Notes: a model not told the origin generated them from the letters alone. 39,246 nt of DNA from an uncultured Clostridia bacterium (GCA_949878595.1 CATLBG010000003.1:1-39246); one strand, 5' to 3'; numbered from the stretch's first letter, positions 1-8,686 are shown. Made by a program: numbers and translations.

Positions 1-6
1 GTGCTT

Positions 7-273
7 ATGATTAGAATTTGGGCAAGAACTATGATTGATACAAAAATAACAAAATCTTTTATATATGAAAGTATAGACAATTTTTCAGAAGATAAACTTC
101 GTCTTCACATAGAAAAAATTTGCCATGAAATTGATATTCCAACTCCAATGATATTAAAAAGCCACATAACAAGTTATGTGGACTTTAATAATTGTACATT
201 CACAAAATCTGACTTTGTTGAATCTGTTGATTTTGAAAAACTTATCTTAGAAAACGCTACGATGCAGAATTAA
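7..273 (+). CDS. small conserved-looking protein of unknown function
   Basis: An 88-residue protein from the ATG at 7. A GTG at position 1 is in frame, but the bases that would hold the ribosome binding site lie outside the window, so the start is uncertain. There is no signal peptide or membrane segment. It opens with a beta-like stretch (MIRIWARTM) followed by mixed charged and hydrophobic sequence, and near its end has FTKSDFVESVDFEKLILENA, which reads like a conserved core. I do not recognise a family with a known function. Its stop codon overlaps the stop of the convergent Rho-like gene by a few bases, so the two genes meet tail to tail without a visible terminator between them. Confidence 0.6.
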   Translation: MIRIWARTMIDTKITKSFIYESIDNFSEDKLRLHIEKICHEIDIPTPMILKSHITSYVDFNNCTFTKSDFVESVDFEKLILENATMQN

Positions 274-1268
274 TAATCTGTTTCATCTTCACATCTAAAC
301 ATTAATGAAATATTTCCAAGTGATGCAAATTTTGGCAAAATTGTTTGGAGATATTTTTTTATTCTTTCTGAAATATCTGAATCAAAACCATCAAGCATAT
401 TTTCAATATCTTCTGCACTTTCAAATGCTACAATAAAATCTTGTCCTTCAAAAACTGCCTTTTCACATAGTCCAATAAAAGTCATAACCTTTTTGTAGAG
501 TTTTGAACTTTCTTCACCCTCACTATATTCAATACACTGAACTGCCTCGCCAGAGTATTTTTTTGTCGCAAACAAAATAAGCTTAATATTATTTTCACTA
601 CAGCTAAAAGTCAATTTTTCAATTTCTTCTTTTATTTCTTCTTTTGTGCTTAAGTAAAAATCCCGGCTAATTCCTGCACGCATCATTGCTCCGCCAATTA
701 TAATCTTTTCAAAGTTAGACTTAACTTTGATTCCATTTACTGAAATTATTTTAAAGAAATCATCATCAGCTCTAAAAATTTCAACAATATCAAAATCTGT
801 TAGTTTAAATTTTTCTGCTAAGCTTTTATTAATTTTAATATCGTCAGCTGACTCAACAAATTGTCTTACCCTCAAATAACATTTGCCATCTTGCTCATAA
901 TAAACTCTAGTCTCAATATCAGCAACTTCAATATCTTCTTTATATGATGCAAGTTTCATAGTTCCAAAATCTTCAAGTGATGCATTCTTTAGCTCACCAA
1001 AAACATCAGAATTTCGCTTAATTTTACTGATACATTTGTTTATATCAAATTCTCTAACACTAGGTCTTCCAAACGAGCTTCTTGCTGGTGCATCAACTTC
1101 ACCATAAACAACCTTTAAAATGTAATCAATAAGCTCTTGTTTTTTCATAGTTGTTGGAGATGGTATGCCAAACTTACGTCCAAGATCTCTAAGATCTCTT
1201 ATATTTAATAAAGATAAATTTTTTTCATTGTAAAGAGATTTATCTAAATCTTTGTGAATATTTTTCAT
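270..1268 (-). CDS. Rho-like protein lacking the ATPase motifs (degenerate Rho paralogue)
   Basis: A 332-residue protein that aligns by eye with the first two thirds of transcription terminator Rho. Residues about 17-57 resemble the Rho N-terminal helix domain (LLNIRDLRDLGRKFGIPSPT, then KKQELIDYIL). Residues about 100-180 resemble the OB-fold RNA-binding domain, including a DDIKINKSLAEKFKL stretch where Rho has its DxYVSxSQIRRFxL segment. Residues about 187-325 follow the first part of the RecA-like domain, but the P-loop lysine is absent (IIIGGAMMRAGISRDF). The Walker B region reads FIVAFESAED instead of a VVILLDSITR-type sequence. The protein ends near the position of Rho's GGSLT segment, so the Q and R loops are missing. 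ATP-driven translocation is therefore unlikely; RNA binding or a regulatory role is inference. The start has GGAGG eight bases upstream, and a promoter sits in the gap after the SPOCS gene. Confidence 0.7.
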   Translation of the reverse strand: MKNIHKDLDKSLYNEKNLSLLNIRDLRDLGRKFGIPSPTTMKKQELIDYILKVVYGEVDAPARSSFGRPSVREFDINKCISKIKRNSDVFGELKNASLEDFGTMKLASYKEDIEVADIETRVYYEQDGKCYLRVRQFVESADDIKINKSLAEKFKLTDFDIVEIFRADDDFFKIISVNGIKVKSNFEKIIIGGAMMRAGISRDFYLSTKEEIKEEIEKLTFSCSENNIKLILFATKKYSGEAVQCIEYSEGEESSKLYKKVMTFIGLCEKAVFEGQDFIVAFESAEDIENMLDGFDSDISERIKKYLQTILPKFASLGNISLMFRCEDETDY

Positions 1269-1289
1269 TTGTCCTCCAAATTTAGTTAA

Positions 1290-1318
1290 ATTTTAACACA
1301 TTTGAACATTTTTGTCTA
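1290..1318 (-). promoter_or_regulatory. promoter of the Rho-like gene
   Basis: On the minus strand TAGACA (1318-1313) and TAAAAT (1295-1290) are separated by 17 bases. The site lies in the 54-base gap behind the SPOCS/LysM gene, so the Rho-like gene can be transcribed on its own. Confidence 0.6.
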
Positions 1319-1322
1319 TGTT

Positions 1323-2795
1323 TTAAGCTAAATTTACAGGTGAGTAGATATATATCTTTTCGCCGCTAGCAAAATTTTCTGCAACTTCATTTTGGCTAGA
1401 TATAACTTCTGGTCTAACATTAAGGCTTCTTGCAACATCAAAAAGAGACTCCCCTTCACTTGTTACATAAACCCTGATTGCACTTGTGGTTTCTTGTTTT
1501 TCTGAAAGAACTTCATATGATTTGACAAATTTTTCACTTATGCCTGTTTCATATTTTGCTGTGCAAGACAAGTTAAACATAACTTCAAGATCTCTGCCTG
1601 CCTTAACTTTGAAAGAAGAAATTTCAGGAACAACTTGAAGTTCTCTAAGATCTGCATCAGTTTCACTTGTTACTTCAATTTTAACCTCTGTGCTAAGAGC
1701 TTCAGAACAAAGTTCTTCTGCTGTCTTATAGATTGCAACCGCCAAAAGAGAACCAGTTGCAACATATGTGTCACCTTGTTTTTCAATAGAAATAAGTTCA
1801 AACTTTGGTGCATAAACACATGAAACATCTTCAAACCCTTCAATCTCTGAAACATCAGAAACGCTTACTGCGGTATCACTAAATGTTTTAACTGAATTGT
1901 AGTTTTTCATTTCAACAAAACTGTAGGCTGTTTGAAGTTCATTTTTTAGTGAGAATAAATCTGTTGTAACTTCATATGTTCCTTCATCATAAATATATGC
2001 TTTTGCAAACATATCAAAAACAAATACAAAATTAGTTTTCTCTTGAACTTCTTCTGCTGTTACTGTTATGTTTTTAACTTCAGCATGAACATCTGGAACC
2101 ATGTTTGGAAGTGTTCCGTTTGCAGCGATTTCTTGCTTAAACTCACAAACCTTTGCAAGTGTGCTAACGCCTGTGCTATCTGCATAAACTGCTTCTGCTA
2201 AAACTTTGCCTTGAACAACAATTTTGTCAACCAAGCAAACAACTTCACTTAAAATTGTTTTTGCTGTGCTAGAAAGAACTCTAACACCTTGAGCATTGCT
2301 TTCAACTTCTTCTGCAACAACAAAGTTGTCTTCTGCATCAGCCACAAACTTTAGAGCACTAAATGTTTTTTTGCTGAGAACAAGCTCATCTTCTGATTCA
2401 GAAAATTCACTGATTTCATATTTAAAGTTTCCACAAACTGAAATTTCATGCTCTAAAAAGCATAAAATTTCATTACCTAAAAATGAATGGTTAGAAACTT
2501 TTACTTCATCTATGCCATGACATTTTTCAAGTGCAAAACTGCTCTGCTGCTTTTCAGAAAAATCTAAAACGCCTTCTGCCGCACTGATATTGCCTTCTTC
2601 TGAAACAAAAACAACATTAACTTTGGTTTTTCCACTAACATGAGTAAACCCGCTTGTGCATTCAGTGTTTGCCACTGCACTTGTTGCTGTTACACTCAAA
2701 ACGGCTTTGATGTTCTCTTCTGTTTGAATTTTAAGCTCTGAAGAAAATTTGTCCATAGTGAATCTTTTTCTTGCTAAAAGTGCTTGTGTTTCCAT
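1323..2795 (-). CDS. SPOCS (DUF3794) and LysM domain protein, SipL-like
   Basis: A 490-residue protein with repeated SPOCS-type beta modules. Hallmarks are segments such as VQGKVLAEAVYADSTG and KAYIYDEGTYEVTTDLFSLK, each a strand-rich unit with alternating hydrophobics. The last 50 residues form a LysM domain (RVYVTSEGESLFDVARSLNV, then a PEVISSQN core and KIYIY). This order of SPOCS modules followed by a C-terminal LysM matches Clostridioides difficile SipL, a spore-coat morphogenesis protein that binds SpoIVA and is of similar length. There is no signal peptide, as expected for a mother-cell cytoplasmic protein. The start has GGGGGAT upstream. The gene is divergent from veg. Calling it a true SipL is inference, because clostridia also carry other SPOCS/LysM proteins. 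Confidence 0.8.
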   Translation of the reverse strand: METQALLARKRFTMDKFSSELKIQTEENIKAVLSVTATSAVANTECTSGFTHVSGKTKVNVVFVSEEGNISAAEGVLDFSEKQQSSFALEKCHGIDEVKVSNHSFLGNEILCFLEHEISVCGNFKYEISEFSESEDELVLSKKTFSALKFVADAEDNFVVAEEVESNAQGVRVLSSTAKTILSEVVCLVDKIVVQGKVLAEAVYADSTGVSTLAKVCEFKQEIAANGTLPNMVPDVHAEVKNITVTAEEVQEKTNFVFVFDMFAKAYIYDEGTYEVTTDLFSLKNELQTAYSFVEMKNYNSVKTFSDTAVSVSDVSEIEGFEDVSCVYAPKFELISIEKQGDTYVATGSLLAVAIYKTAEELCSEALSTEVKIEVTSETDADLRELQVVPEISSFKVKAGRDLEVMFNLSCTAKYETGISEKFVKSYEVLSEKQETTSAIRVYVTSEGESLFDVARSLNVRPEVISSQNEVAENFASGEKIYIYSPVNLA

Positions 2796-2850
2796 AAATT
2801 ATCCCCCATTAGCACTATTCTATTATGCAACAAAACTATTTATGACTTTT

Positions 2851-2879
2851 TTGAATAAAAAATTTTTTTATGTTAAAAA
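2851..2879 (+). promoter_or_regulatory. promoter of veg
   Basis: TTGAAT at 2851-2856 and TAAAAA at 2874-2879, 17 bases apart, 19 bases upstream of the veg start codon. Confidence 0.45.
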
Positions 2880-2897
2880 TTAAGTCAAGAGGAGATT

Positions 2898-3137
2898 ATG
2901 AGAAAAGTAAACACAAATGTTTCTACGGTTATTGAAGAAATTGAAAGACTCAAAGGCGAAAACATTTCTATGGAGATTAACAAGGGCAGAAAAAAAATTG
3001 AACGCTATCAAGGAATAATTGAAAATGTTTATCCAAGCATATTCACAGTTAACATTGGTGAGGGCAAAAGCCCACTATCATATTCTTACACAGAAGTGCT
3101 TTGCGGCGATGTGGTGATAAGCAAAATTAATAGTTAA
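2898..3137 (+). CDS. veg: Veg family protein
   Basis: A 79-residue protein with the full-length pattern of the Veg (DUF1021) family: an N-terminal helix, the signature GRKKIERYQGIIENVYPSIF, and a C-terminal SYSYTEVLCGDV. Veg is a small, highly expressed cytoplasmic protein in Bacillota, linked in Bacillus subtilis to biofilm matrix gene expression and spore outgrowth; its biochemical role is not settled. The start is fixed by the strong ribosome binding site AGAGGAG seven bases upstream. It is a single-gene unit with its own promoter and a strong terminator, and it is divergent from the SPOCS/LysM gene. Confidence 0.92.
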   Translation: MRKVNTNVSTVIEEIERLKGENISMEINKGRKKIERYQGIIENVYPSIFTVNIGEGKSPLSYSYTEVLCGDVVISKINS

Positions 3138-3161
3138 ATATAACATTTATAAACAAGCAAT

Positions 3162-3191
3162 AAAAAAGAACAGCGACTGCTGTTCTTTTTT
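3162..3191. terminator. bidirectional terminator between veg and the LRR surface protein
   Basis: The inverted repeat AAAAGAACAGC / GCTGTTCTTTT has a 4-base loop and is flanked by A and T runs. It lies between two convergent genes and can serve both. Confidence 0.85.
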
Positions 3192-3203
3192 ATGCTCTTT
3201 AAA

Positions 3204-6038
3204 TTATAATTTTGTCCATATTTCATGACGATTTTCTTTAAAATAAACTGCATTTTGCGTTGAATTTGAAACATCAAAAGTTACATCATTAACTTTCCAT
3301 CCATTAATATCTAAAAATGTTACTGAAGTCAAATTACTACAATATGCTAATGCATCTCCTTCCATTTCAATCATTTCATTTGATGCAATTGTTACTTCTG
3401 TTAAACTTCTACAACTACTAAACGCATAAGTATTAATTTCATTAACAGTTGAAGGAATATATACAGATTTCAATCTGCCACATTCACTAAATGCTTGGAA
3501 TCCAATAGATTTCACACCCTCTTGAATTGTTAATGAATCCATACTTGTATGATAAAAGGCATGCGAACCAATACTTGTAACATTTGATGGAATAACAAGT
3601 TCACCACTAAAACTTACTCCTACAAATGCCCGACTTCCTATTTTAGTTACTGAACCATCTGTTGGAATAACTGAATTTTTACAACCTTTTAATAATTCTT
3701 TGTTCTCTTTATTAATTATACAATTAATTTCTATACCTGAATTATTCTTACTTGTAAATACACTATTTCTATCTGCAACTATAATTGAAGTTATTCCACT
3801 ACAACCATTAAATGATTCAGAAGAAATATTATTAATACTAGATGGAATTATAATACTTTTCAATGACCAACAATAGTAAAAAGCATTTTTACCAATACTC
3901 TTAACACCTTCTTCTATCGTTACAGAAGTTACTCCTGAACTATAAAATACTCCCGATTGTCCAGAATTGGAATCTTTTATTCCAACCACAGGTTGGCCAT
4001 TATAGGTTGCAGGTATAACAATATCCTTCACATTTGAATTTTTATTAAATTCTGAGACTTCATAGCCACCATCACACTCTGAAAATATTAAATATGTGTA
4101 TGGGTCTGCTAATACTTCTTCATATGTAAATATAATACTAACATTGCCCGTTACGCTATGGGTTCCACCATTTGTAAAATTTTGATTATTAACTTTAAAT
4201 TCTTTAAGTTCATAGTTGTCTGCAAGTGTATAAGATATTGTTAAACTATCGCCATAATATATTGTGGCATTGCTTGAAAGTGTGCTTCCATTGCGTCTTA
4301 CAGTTACTCCGCTTGGGATTGTGCCTAAACTATATGTTATTCTGCTTCCTTGTTCCCATGATAGACTTGATGTTGATGTTAGACTTAGTGTTATGTTTCC
4401 TGTTACATTTACACTTGAACCACTGCTAAGTGCTGAGTTATTTGCCTTTAATGTGTATGTTGTGGTTTCTTTCTCACTATAATTATAACCTGCCTCTTGT
4501 TTGGTATTTCCAGTGTTTCTTGTTGAGCTTGTTGTATACGTAAAAGTTAATGTGTCACCATAATAAATTGTTGCATTATTAGATAGTGTTGTGCTTCCTC
4601 TCTTTACTGTTACTCCGCTTGGAATTGTGCCTAGGCTATACTCAATTCTTGAACTTTGTTCCCAAGAAAGTGAGGTGCTACTGCTTAACTCTAATGCAAT
4701 ATTATCTGAAACTGTTATTGTTGAACCATTGCTTAAAACTGAGCTGTTAACTTTTAAGACATATGTTGTGGTTTCTTTTTCGCTATAATTATAGCCTGCC
4801 TCTTGTTTTGTGTTGCCTGTATATCTGTTGCTTGTTTCTGTGTAGGTAAATGTTAATTGATCTCCATAATAAATTTTGCTATTGCTATTTAAGACTTCTG
4901 TTCCTCTTTTTACAATAACGCCAGATGGAATTGAGCCTAGGCTATATTCATTTCTCTCTTCTGCATAAATTATGTTTAGGTCGCCTATAACTTTCCATAA
5001 GTCGCCTGTCATATGCTCTGCCCACTCTAATCTAAAGTCTGTTTTATGGTGACCTTCGCTCTCTGTGTATGTTATCTCTAACTCATCACCATATTTTATT
5101 GTGACTCCGCTCTCTAGTGTCTTTCCTTCTCTTTTAACTGTTACTCCGCTTGGGATTGTTAGAGAATACTCTAATAAAGATTCTGTGTAGGTTATTGTTA
5201 AGTCGCCATTTCCTATGAGTTCTATCTCATAATATACTTTTCCATCTTCTTCTACTCTATTTGCATAGGTTAACACATCTGTGGTTGTTCCATTTACTGT
5301 TACCTTGAACTCTGTTATCTCATTACCTGTCTTTGCTGTTGCTCTAAGCCTGATTGTTGAACCATAGTGATAGGTATCATTCAAAGTTACTTTCTCACCA
5401 CCAACACTTACACTTATGCTATCTAGATTGTTGCTATTAGTAAAGCCAAACCTATATTCTTTTTCTACTGCTTTGAAAGTTGGATATATATCAAGGTCTG
5501 ATGTTATGCTTGTGAGGTCTACTGGGTTGCCTGTTTCATCTACCCAACCTGTGAATACATAAGTTGCATAACCTGTTTCTGCTTTGGTTGCGTCTGCTAT
5601 ATTTATATTTGATTTATGAGCTATGTCTGTTTTGGTTTCAACAAGTTCTCTATTATCGTTGTAAATATTTATAGTGTAAGTTATTGCCTCATATGCAATA
5701 TAGATTTTAGACTCATCTGTAACTGTTTCACTATCTGAATATGGATGTTGCATTGCTTCATCTTTATATATGCCTGTGATATTATAGCCATCTATTGCCT
5801 TTAAAACAGTTTTTAATTCACTAATTTTTGTGCCTTCACTCACGCTAAGTGAATAATCTGGAACATTCTCTATTCCACTGCTAACAATAATATTAAATCT
5901 ATTATTGCTTGCACCAGCATTATCTTTTCCATTAGACAATGCTAAAGATGTTGGAACTGCAACTGCTGCAACTGCAACAACTGTTGCCACTCCCACAATT
6001 ATTTTTTTTGTTTTTCCGTTTCCTCTTTCATTTGCCAT
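3204..6038 (-). CDS. large modular surface protein with BspA-type leucine-rich repeats
   Basis: A 944-residue exported protein. Residues 12-34 form a hydrophobic signal or anchor helix after a KTKK start. Residues about 45-190 hold two Listeria-Bacteroides-type (Flg_new/InlB_B-like) repeats, each ending in a FTGW or IYPTF pattern. Residues about 190-640 are tandem modules that open with YSLGTIPSGVTVKRG, contain IYYGDxLTFTYT and close with SLSWEQ. Two of them are near-identical units of about 115 residues with TGNTKQEAGYNYSEKETTTY in the middle. Residues about 655-944 are BspA-like LRR_5 repeats (for example IPSNVTSIGSHAFYHTSMDS). There is no LPXTG motif or C-terminal membrane helix, so retention at the surface may rely on the N-terminal helix. 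BspA-type repeats typically mediate adhesion; this role is inference. The start has AAAGGAG upstream. The same modules recur in the gene at 37469. Confidence 0.85.
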   Translation of the reverse strand: MANERGNGKTKKIIVGVATVVAVAAVAVPTSLALSNGKDNAGASNNRFNIIVSSGIENVPDYSLSVSEGTKISELKTVLKAIDGYNITGIYKDEAMQHPYSDSETVTDESKIYIAYEAITYTINIYNDNRELVETKTDIAHKSNINIADATKAETGYATYVFTGWVDETGNPVDLTSITSDLDIYPTFKAVEKEYRFGFTNSNNLDSISVSVGGEKVTLNDTYHYGSTIRLRATAKTGNEITEFKVTVNGTTTDVLTYANRVEEDGKVYYEIELIGNGDLTITYTESLLEYSLTIPSGVTVKREGKTLESGVTIKYGDELEITYTESEGHHKTDFRLEWAEHMTGDLWKVIGDLNIIYAEERNEYSLGSIPSGVIVKRGTEVLNSNSKIYYGDQLTFTYTETSNRYTGNTKQEAGYNYSEKETTTYVLKVNSSVLSNGSTITVSDNIALELSSSTSLSWEQSSRIEYSLGTIPSGVTVKRGSTTLSNNATIYYGDTLTFTYTTSSTRNTGNTKQEAGYNYSEKETTTYTLKANNSALSSGSSVNVTGNITLSLTSTSSLSWEQGSRITYSLGTIPSGVTVRRNGSTLSSNATIYYGDSLTISYTLADNYELKEFKVNNQNFTNGGTHSVTGNVSIIFTYEEVLADPYTYLIFSECDGGYEVSEFNKNSNVKDIVIPATYNGQPVVGIKDSNSGQSGVFYSSGVTSVTIEEGVKSIGKNAFYYCWSLKSIIIPSSINNISSESFNGCSGITSIIVADRNSVFTSKNNSGIEINCIINKENKELLKGCKNSVIPTDGSVTKIGSRAFVGVSFSGELVIPSNVTSIGSHAFYHTSMDSLTIQEGVKSIGFQAFSECGRLKSVYIPSTVNEINTYAFSSCRSLTEVTIASNEMIEMEGDALAYCSNLTSVTFLDINGWKVNDVTFDVSNSTQNAVYFKENRHEIWTKL
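4290..4930 (-). repeat. two tandem intragenic repeats of about 315 bases
   Basis: Two adjacent stretches (roughly 4296-4610 and 4611-4925) encode nearly the same protein module. Their DNA is still closely similar: TTGTGGTTTCTTTxTCxCTA occurs in both, followed by a shared TATAATTATA and TGCCTCTTGTT. Such direct repeats can change copy number by recombination. Confidence 0.7.
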
Positions 6039-6262
6039 TATAGATTCTCCTTTGGTTTAATTTTTGACACTCCCTTATTTTACACCTAAACTTTATTGCA
6101 ATGATTATGTCTCTTATATTATACCCCCTCCCTCGGAACTTTTCAAGTGGTTTGACTCTTTTTATTGGGTTTTTCTGCGTTTTTGCAGTTATCTTTATCT
6201 TGATTATAATAATTATTTGGTTTCTATTGTATTGTTCTGCTTTTTCACATTTTTTTCATAAG
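6039..6262. other. intergenic region with no gene seen
   Basis: About 220 bases upstream of the surface protein gene. Short open frames on the plus strand have no ribosome binding site and an implausible phenylalanine/tyrosine-rich composition. I could not find a clear -35/-10 pair for the minus-strand gene, although it must start in this region. Confidence 0.4.
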
Positions 6263-6288
6263 AAAAACCACCATGAAAGGTGGTTTTT
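6263..6288. terminator. terminator after the zinc-ribbon gene
   Basis: AAAAACCACC and GGTGGTTTTT form a 10-bp stem with a 6-base loop. On the minus strand it follows the zinc-ribbon gene and is trailed by a T-rich stretch. Confidence 0.8.
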
Positions 6289-6300
6289 TTATAATTAATA

Positions 6301-6903
6301 CTACTTTTTGCTTCCAAGCAAATCATCGTCTCCGCCGAAATCATAATCATCATCGTCTTCATCGTCTTCATCATCGTATTCATCAGAAATTTCAACTGTT
6401 TCAAAGTCATCTGCTGATTCTGAAATTTCTTCATCAAGATCTTCTTCTTCATCATCGCCTACAAATGCAAGAGGTTCATCTAAATCATCTTCTATGAGAA
6501 CATCTTCTTTATCCTCTAAAGCATATGGATCGTCATCTTCTGAAATTTCTTCAAAACCAGGATTGTATTCATCTTCTTCATCATCACCATCAATATCGTC
6601 GCTTGCTGAAATAACAGAATCATCTTCTTCATCTGCTTTTTTCCAAGTGGTTTCGGCTGGTTCTTCATTTTCTGAAGAACTTCCATTTTTTTTCTTTTTG
6701 CAATCTTCACACATAGCCTGCTCAGGCTTAATGTAATTAACTCCACAAACTGGGCAAAGTTCAAGATCATCAAAATCTAAGAGTTCGTCCTCATCGCCTT
6801 CTACATGATGCTTCATTTCTGATTTGCAAACATGGCAATAGTCTTCACCCTCTAAAATATAGTTAAGTTCACATCTAGGACATTTAATATATTTTTTACC
6901 CAT
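6301..6903 (-). CDS. double zinc-ribbon protein with long acidic tail, unknown function
   Basis: A 200-residue cytoplasmic protein. Four CxxC pairs in the first 70 residues (C8/C11, C23/C26, C50/C53, C65/C68) should form two four-cysteine zinc ribbons. Residues about 75-200 are highly acidic and low in complexity (runs such as DDEDDEDDDDYDFGGDDD), probably disordered, and the protein ends in GSKK. This layout resembles proteins that touch RNA polymerase or nucleic acid through the ribbons, but no specific family is recognised. The start has GAGGGGAG upstream. A promoter (TTTACA, 17 bases, TACTAT) lies at 6929-6957, and a terminator follows, so it appears to be a single-gene unit. Confidence 0.75.
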   Translation of the reverse strand: MGKKYIKCPRCELNYILEGEDYCHVCKSEMKHHVEGDEDELLDFDDLELCPVCGVNYIKPEQAMCEDCKKKKNGSSSENEEPAETTWKKADEEDDSVISASDDIDGDDEEDEYNPGFEEISEDDDPYALEDKEDVLIEDDLDEPLAFVGDDEEEDLDEEISESADDFETVEISDEYDDEDDEDDDDYDFGGDDDLLGSKK

Positions 6904-6928
6904 AATATCTCCCCTCGTATTTTCCCAT

Positions 6929-6957
6929 ATAGTATAACAAAAATATCTTTTTGTAAA
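6929..6957 (-). promoter_or_regulatory. promoter of the zinc-ribbon gene
   Basis: Minus-strand TTTACA (6957-6952) and TACTAT (6934-6929) with a 17-base spacer. Confidence 0.5.
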
Positions 6958-7033
6958 CTGATTTTTTTAATTTTTTTACTATTTTATTGTATTATATTTC
7001 TCACAAAATATTCACATTTTTTGAAAGAAAAAT

Positions 7034-7057
7034 AAAGTGAGCATAAAAGCTCACTTT
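7034..7057. terminator. terminator after acpP
   Basis: AAAGTGAGC / GCTCACTTT with a 6-base loop, followed by ATTTTTCTTT on the minus strand, just downstream of the acyl carrier protein gene. Confidence 0.85.
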
Positions 7058-7074
7058 ACTAAAAAATCTTAAAC

Positions 7075-7305
7075 TTATTTTTTATGAGATTCAATAAAAT
7101 CAACAACATCTTTAATTGACTTGATTTGTGGGATAGCCTCATCTGGAATTGAAATCTTAAACTCATCTTCAAGTGACATTAAAATTTCAACTAAGTCTAA
7201 AGAGTCTGCACCAAGATCTTCACCAATATTAGTTGTTTCAGAAAGTTTGCTTGCATCAACTGAAAGTTGGTTAGCAATAATTTCTTTTACCTTATCAATA
7301 GTCAT
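7075..7305 (-). CDS. acpP: acyl carrier protein
   Basis: A 76-residue acyl carrier protein. It carries growing fatty acyl chains on a phosphopantetheine arm attached to Ser35 in the GADSLDLVEI motif. The family's usual helix II (DLVEILMSLEDEFKISIPDE) and full length are present. The start at 7305 is chosen because GGAGG lies just upstream. An in-frame TTG at 7320 would place that ribosome binding site inside the coding sequence, so the longer frame is rejected. It stands alone, with its own promoter and terminator, and is not in a fatty-acid synthesis cluster here. Confidence 0.95.
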   Translation of the reverse strand: MTIDKVKEIIANQLSVDASKLSETTNIGEDLGADSLDLVEILMSLEDEFKISIPDEAIPQIKSIKDVVDFIESHKK

Positions 7306-7328
7306 AAATCTATCCTCCAACTAAACAC

Positions 7329-7357
7329 ATATTAGCACATTATAGTAATATTTGCAA
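7329..7357 (-). promoter_or_regulatory. promoter of acpP
   Basis: Minus-strand TTGCAA (7357-7352) and TAATAT (7334-7329) with a 17-base spacer, in the gap between the protease gene and acpP. Confidence 0.6.
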
Positions 7358-7378
7358 CAAAAATAACCTTAGATTGAT

Positions 7379-8686
7379 TTATTTTTGTATAGATATGCTT
7401 GTTGCAACAATTTCTACTGGACCATCTGGCTGACCAATAGCTCTGATAATGTTAAATTTCATAACTGAATTTCTCTTGATATTGAAACTTACATCTTCAT
7501 AGCAATATTTATTTAACATATCAACTGTCTGCTCATTTCCATCTAAATCTATATAAGTGAAAGAAACAATCTCGTCACCTCTTTTTAATTTTCCACTAGC
7601 AATTGAACCTGAGGCAACTGACTGAACTATAACTTTATAATTATCAATAAGCTTGTCATTTACCATTACAGAAGAAACTGGATAGTTTTCATCATGAGCA
7701 AATGACACACCAAGATTGATTGAAGTTGCATCACCATCATTCTCAATTATACTTCTTGCAACTCCAAGAGCAAGAGTTCCTGGGATTGCATAAGCTGTGC
7801 CCTCTGCAACAATCGTGTTTGGACCAGACTTTGTTGTGAACAATTTTGAGTTTACAAGACCAATAAATTCACCTTTTGCGTTGAATAGTCCACCACCAGA
7901 GTTTCCTGGGTTTATTGCTGCATCGATTTGAAGTTCTCTACAAATTCTGCCCTCAACACTTATTTCTTTATTTATTCTTGAAATGAGTCCACCTGTTACA
8001 CTAAAACCACCAGAGAGTGAGTTGCCAACTGCAAAAGCTGTTTCACCTATGGCAAGTTTTTGACTATCAGAGGCGTCTACCTGTCCACATGCATCAATAT
8101 TTCTTAGATCTGTTACCTTTAAAACAGCAATATCATAGTTTGAAGAATATCCAACAACAGAAGCTTTTATTGGCTGTAAATAACCCTGAAATTGAACATT
8201 GATTTTATTTAAGTATCCATCAACAACATGATAACAAGTTAAAATATAAACATAATTATCGTCATTATTCTTTTCTAGAATTACGCCAGAACCCATATTT
8301 TCTGAATTGCTATAGAATGAATTATAGTCATAAACATTTCCGCCAGCTGCAATGCAAACAGAACTATATCTGGCTTTTTGAACAGCATGAGTTGAAATAT
8401 TTTCACCAGAAACATTAACAGAATTGTTCCAATAATTAATATATCTATTTCCACCAGTCTTAATATGGTGAATTAAAACCCCTAAGAGCACTATATTTAA
8501 ACAAAACATTAAAGTAACAACGCCAACCAACACCTTGAATGATTTGCCGGTCTGTCTTTCTGAGCCACTCTTTTTAAAAGAAAAGTTTGTTTTTCTTGGT
8601 TCAGGGTCTCTAGAAATTGGAGTGTCATCATAAGGTATTTTTTCATTTCTAGAAAGAAGATCTTTATAATCTTCATTATAGCTCAT
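7379..8686 (-). CDS. HtrA/DegP-like membrane-anchored serine protease
   Basis: A 435-residue trypsin-like protease. Residues 1-49 are cytoplasmic and charged. Residues about 50-73 form one membrane helix, so the catalytic domain should face outward. The triad is visible: His153 in TCYHVVDG, Asp185 in YDIAVLKV and Ser263 in NPGNSGGGLF. A C-terminal PDZ-like region (about 320-435) contains VQSVASGSIASGKLKRGDEI. HtrA proteases degrade or refold damaged extracytoplasmic proteins. The ribosome binding site AAAGGAGG precedes the start. The gene lies 33 bases after the Ig-like secreted protein, with no terminator between, so the two are probably cotranscribed and may be functionally linked. Confidence 0.88.
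   Translation of the reverse strand: MSYNEDYKDLLSRNEKIPYDDTPISRDPEPRKTNFSFKKSGSERQTGKSFKVLVGVVTLMFCLNIVLLGVLIHHIKTGGNRYINYWNNSVNVSGENISTHAVQKARYSSVCIAAGGNVYDYNSFYSNSENMGSGVILEKNNDDNYVYILTCYHVVDGYLNKINVQFQGYLQPIKASVVGYSSNYDIAVLKVTDLRNIDACGQVDASDSQKLAIGETAFAVGNSLSGGFSVTGGLISRINKEISVEGRICRELQIDAAINPGNSGGGLFNAKGEFIGLVNSKLFTTKSGPNTIVAEGTAYAIPGTLALGVARSIIENDGDATSINLGVSFAHDENYPVSSVMVNDKLIDNYKVIVQSVASGSIASGKLKRGDEIVSFTYIDLDGNEQTVDMLNKYCYEDVSFNIKRNSVMKFNIIRAIGQPDGPVEIVATSISIQK

Noticed and set aside
2796-2870. Sporulation sigma-E promoter in front of the SPOCS/LysM gene
   Set aside because: A GCATAATAG box is present, but the spacing to an upstream ATA element does not fit the usual sigma-E pattern well enough to report.
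4290-4930. CRISPR-like array
   Set aside because: The repeats are long, in frame and part of a protein-coding gene; there are no short direct repeats with unique spacers anywhere in the window.
6064-6298. Two overlapping plus-strand frames of 65 codons
   Set aside because: No ribosome binding site, aromatic-rich composition, and they run into a terminator hairpin.
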